The position numbers were made by a program, and so were the translations under genes. From NCBI GenBank assembly GCA_038329865.1, contig JBBQNK010000009.1, positions 37,259 through 101,258 of the forward strand: 64,000 nt of DNA, read 5' to 3'. Source of the stretch: JANMES01 sp038329865. Lineage in GTDB: Bacteria > Planctomycetota > Phycisphaerae > Tepidisphaerales > Tepidisphaeraceae. Positions 59,516 through 64,000 of this stretch are shown here, in pieces. Under the pieces are notes generated by a model. The model was not told the DNA's origin. It did no database searches and worked only from the letters and a program-made list of their open reading frames with translations. Numbering within the stretch: the stretch's first letter is position 1; each line of letters starts with the position of its first letter.

Positions 59516-59613
59516 GAATGCAAATTGCAGAATGCAGAATGCAAAATTAGGAAAACGCAATCGAACATTTTTCCCGATCTTCATTCTGCATTTTGCATTT
59601 CGACTTCTGCATT
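59516..59613. repeat. palindromic element, family G, overlapping the hisD 3' end
   Basis: The left arm GAATGCAAATTGCAGAATGC continues AGAATGCAAAAT, and the right arm ATTCTGCATTTTGCATTTCG continues ACTTCTGCATT. The loop is about 35 nt. The right arm, read on the minus strand, encodes the last residues of HisD and its stop codon. Confidence 0.9.
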
Positions 59614-60921
59614 GCGGATCGAGACGCTCGCGGCATGGGCGTCGAGATGTTCCGCATCCGCCATCGCGATGATCGCGGCGGCGTCGGCCTTCAACCCGGC
59701 GGGTTCGTATCGCACGACGCTCGATCGTTTCAAAAATTCGTACACGCTGATGCCGCTGCTGAATCGCGCAGTGGTGTTGGTCGGCAAGCAGTGGCTCGGG
59801 CCGGCGACGTAATCGCCGGCGGCCACGGGCGAGTACGGGCCGACGAAAACGGCGCCGGCGTGCGTGAGCTTCGCAAGCACCGCGGCGTTGTCGCGCGTCT
59901 GGAGATTCACGTGCTCGGCGGCGAAGCGGTTGGCTAGCGCGATGAGGTCGTCCATGTTGCCCGCGACGATGATCGCACTATCTCGATCGAGCGCCCGCAC
60001 GATCGCATCGACGCGGTCGCGGTCCTTCAACTGCGATTCAATGGCCGCGATCACGTCGCTCGCCAGTTTCGCGGACGTCGTCAGCAGAAAGCAACTCCCC
60101 GGATCGTGCTCGGCCTGAGCAATCAAATCCGCGGCAACAAACCCCGGACTGGCCGACTCATCGGCCAGGACCAGAATCTCGCTCGGCCCCAAATACCCAT
60201 CAATCCCCACGCACCCCGCGAGCGCCCGCTTGGCGAGTTGCACGTACGTATTCCCCGGCCCGACGATTTTATCGACGGCGGGGATCGTCTTCGTGCCGAA
60301 CGCCAGCGCTGCGATCGCCGCCGCCCCGCCGGCGCGGAAAACTTCGGTCAGCTTGAGCTCCCAGCATGCAGCCAGCACCAGATCGCTCCGACCATACTTG
60401 CTGGGCGGCGTAACGACGGCAATTTTCTTCACGCCGGCCACCTGGGCGGGAACGGTGAGCATGATGAGGCTTGAGGGGTAGCTCGCCTTCCCGCCGGGGA
60501 AGTACAGGCCGGCGCTGTCGAGCGGCGTGAACCGCAGACCGAGCTCCACGCCCAGGCGATTGAGCGGCGGCGGATCGGTCGGCATGACGTGCGACTGGTA
60601 TTCGCGCACCTGCGCGATCGACCGCTGAATGGCCGAGAGCTGATCGGCCGGCGTGCGGGCGTGGGCGGCCTTCATCTCCTCCGGCGAAACGCGGATCTGA
60701 TCGGCGGTGAAGTTCGGGTCGTCGAACTTTTTGGCCGAGTCGACGAGGGCGTCATCGCCGCGATTGGCGACGTCGGCGAGGATCGACTGAACGGCGGTAA
60801 CTTGCTTGGCCAACTCGCCGCGCGACAGCGCGATGTCGGCGGGGTTGAGCTTAAGCTTTGTTAATAGTCCTTCGACGCGGGCAGCATCTTCGGGCTTGGA
60901 TAGTTTTAGGGTTGGAATCAT
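59581..60921 (-). CDS. hisD: histidinol dehydrogenase, with repeat-derived C-terminus
   Basis: 446 residues. Two-step NAD-dependent oxidation of histidinol to histidine with zinc. SAGLYFPGGKASYPSSLIML, VDKIVGPGNTYVQLAKRALAG, GPSEILVLADESA, AQAEHDPGSCFLLT and AGPSHCLPTNTTARFSSGIS are the core blocks, with the catalytic Glu/His pairs intact. The last 11 residues (RNAEVEMQNAE) and the stop are encoded inside a family G palindrome. The start codon lies ten bases from another palindrome (60932) and has no ribosome site; TATAAA lies five bases upstream. Confidence 0.95.
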   Translation of the reverse strand: MIPTLKLSKPEDAARVEGLLTKLKLNPADIALSRGELAKQVTAVQSILADVANRGDDALVDSAKKFDDPNFTADQIRVSPEEMKAAHARTPADQLSAIQRSIAQVREYQSHVMPTDPPPLNRLGVELGLRFTPLDSAGLYFPGGKASYPSSLIMLTVPAQVAGVKKIAVVTPPSKYGRSDLVLAACWELKLTEVFRAGGAAAIAALAFGTKTIPAVDKIVGPGNTYVQLAKRALAGCVGIDGYLGPSEILVLADESASPGFVAADLIAQAEHDPGSCFLLTTSAKLASDVIAAIESQLKDRDRVDAIVRALDRDSAIIVAGNMDDLIALANRFAAEHVNLQTRDNAAVLAKLTHAGAVFVGPYSPVAAGDYVAGPSHCLPTNTTARFSSGISVYEFLKRSSVVRYEPAGLKADAAAIIAMADAEHLDAHAASVSIRNAEVEMQNAE

Positions 60922-60931
60922 GATTTTTTAT

Positions 60932-61016
60932 ATGAACAAAGAGACACAGAGGCACAGAGAAGAGGAAATCAAATTTAGTTTTTGTCTTCTCTGTGCCTCT
61001 GTGTCTCTGTGTTCAT
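60932..61016. repeat. palindromic element, family A (ACAAAGAGACACAGAGGCAC)
   Basis: The left arm ATGAACAAAGAGACACAGAG continues GCACAGAGAAG, and the right arm CTTCTCTGTGCCTCTGTGTC continues TCTGTGTTCAT. Same family as 2916-3002. The outer edge supplies the stop codon of the gene at 61013. Confidence 0.94.
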
Positions 61017-61519
61017 TCCTTCTTCTCTTCATCCGGCGGCTTGATCATCCCTTGGTCGATCATTTTCTGCCGTAGTTTCGCGAGTTTATCCGGATCGATC
61101 GTCGGCTTCGTCCGCGGCTTCTTCGGCGGGATCACCGGCATGCCGAGGAATTCCGCCGGCGTTCCCGGCGGCGGGCCGCCCTCGGGGAATACGGTTTTCG
61201 GCGCGGGCGCCGCTCGCGGTATCGCGGGCACCACGCGCTCGGCTGCAACAGGCTTCTCGACCGGTGGGCCCACGATCCCGCCCTTCGGCAGGCCGCCGAA
61301 ACCTTTCACCGGCTCATGGTGCGGCACAGGCATCGGCCGGCCGGCCGTCACTTTCGACTCGTACCGCCACACCATGAACGGCAGCGCGAGCAGGATGCTC
61401 AGCTTGTTCCAGTCGCGCGTGTCCACCGCGTCGGCTGTCTGCTCGAACCAGCGCAGCAGCGACGCCATCACGAAAAAAAACGCGCCGATGAGGATGACTC
61501 CGCCGAAACAACTGCCCAT
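61013..61519 (-). CDS. proline-rich single-pass membrane protein
   Basis: 168 residues. N-terminal membrane helix (about 4-24, CFGGVILIGAFFFVMASLL), a short segment with WFEQTADAVDTRDWNKLSIL and a second hydrophobic stretch, then a Pro/Gly/Ala-rich region (about 65-130) and a charged tail (DKLAKLRQKMIDQGMIKPPD). The stop codon TGA is the ATGA of the family A palindrome end, so its C-terminus abuts the repeat. It lies upstream of hisD and may be cotranscribed. No family recognised. Confidence 0.6.
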   Translation of the reverse strand: MGSCFGGVILIGAFFFVMASLLRWFEQTADAVDTRDWNKLSILLALPFMVWRYESKVTAGRPMPVPHHEPVKGFGGLPKGGIVGPPVEKPVAAERVVPAIPRAAPAPKTVFPEGGPPPGTPAEFLGMPVIPPKKPRTKPTIDPDKLAKLRQKMIDQGMIKPPDEEKKE

Positions 61520-61612
61520 GTGAAATCCTGCGAGTCCTGAAACGAGGAATTATTCTGCGACTCACAATCGGACTCAGAACTACCTGCTAAAGCAGGCAGA
61601 CCGTGCAGGCGG

Positions 61613-61927
61613 TTATCCGTGCGTCCTGGGCTTCATCGAATAGACCCAGCACGCGATCAGCAGGCTCACCACGCTGCACGATATTCCGATCCACGCGAGT
61701 TTCTTTCCTCCGACGCGTGGCCCGATCGGTGCTGCCAGTTGTCGCAGGGCGATCGCGCCCGTCGCCACGCCGCCGATGCCGAATACCAGCAATACGCCGA
61801 ATTCCACAAGGCTGATCGCGCCAAGCACGACCGACGCCATCGCGAAAACATTCTGCCGCTGGGCCCACTCGCGCACGCGGTCGGCCCGCTGCTGCTCCTT
61901 GTCGCTCGGTCGGCCGAATAATGCCAT
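61613..61927 (-). CDS. small two-helix membrane protein (DUF4190-like)
   Basis: 104 residues. A charged N-terminus (RPSDKEQQRADRVREWAQRQ) is followed by two membrane helices (about 27-60 and 76-97) joined by RQLAAPIGPRVGGKKLAW. The pattern VFAMASVVLGAISLVEFGVL ... KLAWIGISCSVVSLLIAC resembles DUF4190 proteins. Function unknown; it lies downstream of rplU beyond a terminator. Confidence 0.65.
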   Translation of the reverse strand: MALFGRPSDKEQQRADRVREWAQRQNVFAMASVVLGAISLVEFGVLLVFGIGGVATGAIALRQLAAPIGPRVGGKKLAWIGISCSVVSLLIACWVYSMKPRTHG

Positions 61928-61940
61928 GGCGGTATCGTAC

Positions 61941-61997
61941 AGGACTTAGGACTTAGGACTTAGTTCAGAAACGAGGCATGACTAAGTCCTAAGTCCT
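61941..61997. repeat. palindromic element, family L (AGGACTTAGGACTTAGGACTTAG)
   Basis: The left arm is three AGGACTT words, AGGACTTAGGACTTAGGACT followed by TAGT. The right arm ACTAAGTCCTAAGTCCT is shorter by one word. This is the clearest case of arms built from tandem heptamers. Confidence 0.9.
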
Positions 61998-61999
61998 TC

Positions 62000-62032
62000 A
62001 AAAAAGAAGGCGGCCCGAATCATCGGGCCGCC
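62000..62032 (-). terminator. intrinsic terminator of rplU
   Basis: On the minus strand GGCGGCCCGA-TGAT-TCGGGCCGCC is a perfect 10-bp stem with a tetraloop, followed by TTCTTTTTT. It lies 28 bases past the rplU stop codon. Confidence 0.92.
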
Positions 62033-62060
62033 TCGTGACATTTTAATTCTTGCCAGCGAC

Positions 62061-62369
62061 TTAGACGTTGATCCCGGTGACTTTCACGCGAAGGTAGTTC
62101 TGGCGATGGCCGACCTTCTTATGGAAGCCCTTGCGGCGCTTGTACTTGACGGACTCGGTCTTGATGCCCATTTCGGCGCCCATGACGTCGGCCGTGACGG
62201 TCGCGCCGCTAACCAGCGGGGCGCCGATCTTCGGGCTGCCTTCACCGCCGACCAGGAGAACCTGAACGAAGGTGATGGTTTTTTCAGCGTAGTCGTGACG
62301 ATCGATGAGGATCGTGTCGCCGCTGGTGACTTTGAACTGCTTACCGCTGTCTGCAATGATCGCGTACAT
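62061..62369 (-). CDS. rplU: 50S ribosomal protein L21
   Basis: 102 residues, full length for bL21. MYAIIADSGKQFKVTSGDTI at the start, the central KIGAPLVSGATVTADVM and the C-terminal YKRRKGFHKKVGHRQNYLRV motif are all typical. CGGAG lies five bases before the ATG. It has its own promoter and terminator, so it is monocistronic: rpmA (L27), its usual partner, is not adjacent. Confidence 0.97.
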   Translation of the reverse strand: MYAIIADSGKQFKVTSGDTILIDRHDYAEKTITFVQVLLVGGEGSPKIGAPLVSGATVTADVMGAEMGIKTESVKYKRRKGFHKKVGHRQNYLRVKVTGINV

Positions 62370-62396
62370 GTGTGCTCCGAATAAGTCGAGCCGGGC

Positions 62397-62424
62397 ATTG
62401 TGAGGAATGGCGGGGAATTGTCAA
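62397..62424 (-). promoter_or_regulatory. promoter of rplU
   Basis: On the minus strand TTGACA (62424-62419), 16-base spacer, CACAAT (62402-62397). The predicted start of transcription is near 62390, leaving about 20 bases of leader before the ATG. Confidence 0.75.
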
Positions 62425-62480
62425 GGGATGCGGTTTTTCCCCCACGGCGGTCGCTGTGCAAACACCCAAAAATAAAAAGA

Positions 62481-62513
62481 GGCGGCATGAACCTCTCGGG
62501 AGTTTATGCCGCC
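62481..62513. terminator. hairpin with T-tract on the minus side
   Basis: GGCGGCAT pairs with ATGCCGCC around a 17-nt loop that itself can pair partly. On the minus strand it is followed by CTTTTTATTTTT, as in a terminator, but no minus-strand gene lies directly upstream. On the plus strand it overlaps the first micro-ORF. It could act as an insulator or as a leader structure for the micro-ORFs. Confidence 0.45.
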
Positions 62514-62537
62514 CAGGGAAGGAGAATCGTTGTATGA
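62487..62537 (+). CDS. micro-ORF 1 (16 residues)
   Basis: Reads MNLSGVYAAQGRRIVV. AGAGG lies four bases before the ATG. Its TGA overlaps the start of micro-ORF 2 as ATGA. Too short for family assignment; the overlap and ribosome sites of the three consecutive frames are the only evidence that it is translated. Confidence 0.3.
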   Translation: MNLSGVYAAQGRRIVV

Positions 62538-62605
62538 ATGATACGTTGCACAAACGGGAAAAGTTCAATTACAGGGCGTTTGTGAAAATCTTTTTTTGGA
62601 GGTGA
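62534..62605 (+). CDS. micro-ORF 2 (23 residues)
   Basis: Reads MNDTLHKREKFNYRAFVKIF then FWR, strongly basic with an aromatic C-terminal half. GGAAGGAG lies nine bases upstream, inside micro-ORF 1. Its last codons TGG AGG TGA form the ribosome site of micro-ORF 3. It could be a leader peptide, a small regulatory protein or a toxin-like peptide; nothing decides between these. Confidence 0.4.
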   Translation: MNDTLHKREKFNYRAFVKIFFWR

Positions 62606-62608
62606 AAA

Positions 62609-62659
62609 ATGGGCGTTTCAAGGACTTCAGCGGCTTTAAACAGTTGCCACGGGCGTTAA
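62609..62659 (+). CDS. micro-ORF 3 (16 residues)
   Basis: Reads MGVSRTSAALNSCHGR. It has the strongest ribosome site of the three (TTGGAGGTG, seven bases before the ATG) and starts three bases after micro-ORF 2 ends. The sugar epimerase gene begins 56 bases later with its own AAGGA. Confidence 0.35.
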   Translation: MGVSRTSAALNSCHGR

Positions 62660-62715
62660 CATGCTGCATTCTACGGGTGTTCTAAAATCAACGTAATTTT
62701 CTAAGGACAATGCAC

Positions 62716-63477
62716 ATGGCCAAGCTCCCTATTTCCGTCCAGCTATTCACGATTCGTGACCTCACTGCCGCTGATTTCGCTGGTGCGGTGCAGCAGGTGG
62801 CCGGCATCGGCTATAAGTACGTTGAGCTCGCCGGCTGGGGGAATCTCACGGCCGCCGGCGACGTTCGTAAGGCACTTGATGCGGCCGGCGTGAAACCTTC
62901 CGGCGCACACGTCGGGATCGACCAATTCAAGGACATCAATAAGGTCATCGCCGACGCCCAGATCATCGGCTACGAAAACGTGATCATCCCCTACATCGGC
63001 GACGATTACCGCACCGCCGCCGGCTATAAGAAGCTGGCCGGGGAGTTGAACGAGTTCGCCAAGCCGCTGGCGGCCAAGGGATTGGTCATGCACTACCACA
63101 ATCACAGCTTCGAGTTCGAAAAATACGACGGTAAGGCGGGATTCGACATTCTCTGGGATGCGACCGATCCGAATTCCGTCAAGGCCGAGCTCGACGTCTA
63201 CTGGATCGAGCACGGCAGAGTCGACCCGGTCTCGTACATCAAAAAACTCGGCAAGCGCGTGAACCTTCTGCACCTGAAAGACATGGACAAGGAAGACCGC
63301 AACAAATTCACCCAGGTCGGCAAAGGCACTTTGGATTTCCCCTCGATCGTCGCCGCGGGCGTGGAGGCCGGCGCGAAATTCGGCGTGGTGGAGCAGGACC
63401 GATGCTACGAAGTCATGCCGATCGATTCGATCACGACCAGCTTCAATAATCTGAAGAAGATGGGGTTGATGGCATAA
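62716..63477 (+). CDS. sugar phosphate isomerase/epimerase (xylose-isomerase-like TIM barrel)
   Basis: 253 residues, single TIM barrel. Metal-site motifs: VMHYHNHSFEFEKYDG (His/Glu region), VKAELDVYWIEHGRVDP (Glu and Asp), VNLLHLKDMDKED (His, Lys, Asp) and FGVVEQDRCYEV (Glu) near the end. The fold is that of inosose/hydroxypyruvate isomerase relatives. I choose ATG 62716 (MAKLPISVQLFT), eight bases after AAGGA; an ATG two codons upstream is too close to it. It is a distant paralogue of the protein at 5255. Substrate unknown. Confidence 0.88.
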   Translation: MAKLPISVQLFTIRDLTAADFAGAVQQVAGIGYKYVELAGWGNLTAAGDVRKALDAAGVKPSGAHVGIDQFKDINKVIADAQIIGYENVIIPYIGDDYRTAAGYKKLAGELNEFAKPLAAKGLVMHYHNHSFEFEKYDGKAGFDILWDATDPNSVKAELDVYWIEHGRVDPVSYIKKLGKRVNLLHLKDMDKEDRNKFTQVGKGTLDFPSIVAAGVEAGAKFGVVEQDRCYEVMPIDSITTSFNNLKKMGLMA

Positions 63478-63483
63478 AAGAAT

Positions 63484-63577
63484 ATTTTGCCACAGATGAG
63501 GCACGGATGAACACAGATAAAAATTGGACTGTCTTTGTCATTATCTGTGCCAATCTGTGCCCCATCTGTGGCAAAAT
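63484..63577. repeat. palindromic element, family M (ATTTTGCCACAGATGAGGCAC)
   Basis: The left arm ATTTTGCCACAGATGAGGCA continues CGGATGAACACAGATAA, and the right arm TTATCTGTGCCAATCTGTGC continues CCCATCTGTGGCAAAAT. The words CACAGAT and GGCAC repeat in the arms. It lies in the convergent gap between the epimerase and truncated hemoglobin genes. Confidence 0.92.
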
Positions 63578-63583
63578 TATTCA

Positions 63584-63955
63584 CTAGCGGTTCAGCATGA
63601 ACGTCGCCGTGTTCTCGAAATATGGTTTGAGGATGGCGGCAACTTCCTCCGGCAGATTCGCCTCGGCCATCGCTTCGGTCATTAGTTTCATCCAGCGATT
63701 TCTCGCCAGCACATCAACGGCGAATGGGGCGTGGCGCATGCGTAGTCGCGGATGGCCGCGCTCGTCGCTGTAAGTCGTCGGGCCGCCGAAGCGTTGGATG
63801 AGGAACCCTCGCAGCCGCTGCTCGGCCTCGACGAATTCGTTTTTCGGGTACATCTTGCCGAGAATGTCGTCCGCCGGCACGCGTCGATAGAACGCGGCGA
63901 CGAGGCGCGTAAAACCTTCTTCGCCGATGCGTTGGTAGATCTGCATTTCGTCCAC
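63584..63955 (-). CDS. group 2 truncated hemoglobin
   Basis: 123 residues, single-domain globin with a two-over-two fold. The distal-side FYRRVPADDILGKMYP and the proximal LRGFLIQRFGGPTTYSDERG followed by HPRLRMRHAPFAVD, with the heme-ligand His in RGHPRLRMRHAPF, match group II (trHbO) proteins. The start is GTG 63955 with GGAG seven bases upstream; ATG 63946 is an alternative. Probably oxygen or NO chemistry. Confidence 0.9.
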   Translation of the reverse strand: MDEMQIYQRIGEEGFTRLVAAFYRRVPADDILGKMYPKNEFVEAEQRLRGFLIQRFGGPTTYSDERGHPRLRMRHAPFAVDVLARNRWMKLMTEAMAEANLPEEVAAILKPYFENTATFMLNR

Positions 63956-63974
63956 GAACTCACTCCGATTTTGC

Positions 63975-64000
63975 GTGTAGCCGGCGAGCTTGCTCGCCGT
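63975..64000. repeat. palindromic element, family C, truncated by window edge
   Basis: GTGTAGCCGGCGAGCTTGCT then CGCCGT, identical to the left arm of the copies at 10793 and 38501. The right arm should lie just outside the window. Confidence 0.85.

Noticed and set aside
62481..62513. Hairpin as an attenuator in the rplU leader
   Set aside because: The rplU promoter at 62397-62424 starts transcription downstream of the hairpin, so it is not in that transcript.
62743..63504. 253-codon frame antisense to the sugar epimerase
   Set aside because: The plus-strand protein has clear family motifs and a ribosome site; the antisense product has none.

Overview
The window is GC-rich, densely coded chromosomal DNA with no phage, plasmid, insertion-sequence transposase or CRISPR signature. 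Family content suggests a member of the Planctomycetota, probably a Phycisphaerae-type lineage. The clues are a secreted protein whose N-terminus carries a variant of the planctomycete LEPR-XLL motif, a DUF1570-type secreted metallopeptidase, two membrane proteins with the 'YNLRNL...RCPECG' zinc ribbon, several xylose-isomerase-like sugar epimerases, and large secreted proteins of unknown family. This assignment is inference from gene content; there is no rRNA gene here.

Layout. 0-9.8 kb: polA, an MDR oxidoreductase, a secreted beta-sandwich protein, a sugar epimerase, tRNA-Leu(TAG), a TPR protein, a SurA/PpiD-like membrane-anchored protein and tRNA-Lys(CTT). 10-16.6 kb: the mutagenic translesion cassette imuA-imuB-dnaE2. 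16.7-21.7 kb: a minus-strand operon for uronate polysaccharide use (lyase, SDR, mannonate-dehydratase-like enolase). 21.8-27.4 kb: a C1 oxidation locus, with a glutathione-independent formaldehyde dehydrogenase divergent from fdhD / FdhF-type oxidoreductase / mobA / a small conserved protein. 27.5-34.1 kb: a lone CpaF ATPase, then a NUDIX-rhomboid-thrC-dapB operon and divergent argJ. 34.2-40 kb: membrane and lipoproteins, a FlgM-like protein, a HAD phosphatase and a His-rich small protein. 40.1-46.8 kb: mlaE-mlaF-(antiparallel metallopeptidase)-mlaD lipid transport genes, a membrane/coiled-coil protein and a geranylgeranyl-reductase-like flavoprotein. 46.9-55 kb: mfd with a SHOCT-like tail, a 731-residue membrane protein, and PPi-type phosphofructokinase coupled to an SGNH hydrolase. 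55-64 kb: an aldo/keto reductase, tandem lipoproteins, hisD-hisC-hisB, rplU, a triplet of micro-ORFs, a second sugar epimerase and a truncated hemoglobin.

The most striking feature is structural. About 25 long imperfect palindromes (50-130 nt) sit in the gene gaps. They fall into at least a dozen families unrelated in sequence but alike in design: arms of 17-40 nt, often built from quasi-tandem 6-12 nt words, around a short loop. They lie flush with gene ends. One lies in frame inside imuB, one encodes the last residues of hisD, one supplies the start region of a flavoprotein gene, one supplies a stop codon, and one separates mlaE from mlaF. Several genes next to them have no Shine-Dalgarno but a -10-like hexamer 5-8 nt before the ATG, suggesting leaderless transcripts.

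All domain and motif calls were made by eye from translated sequence; no database search was run.
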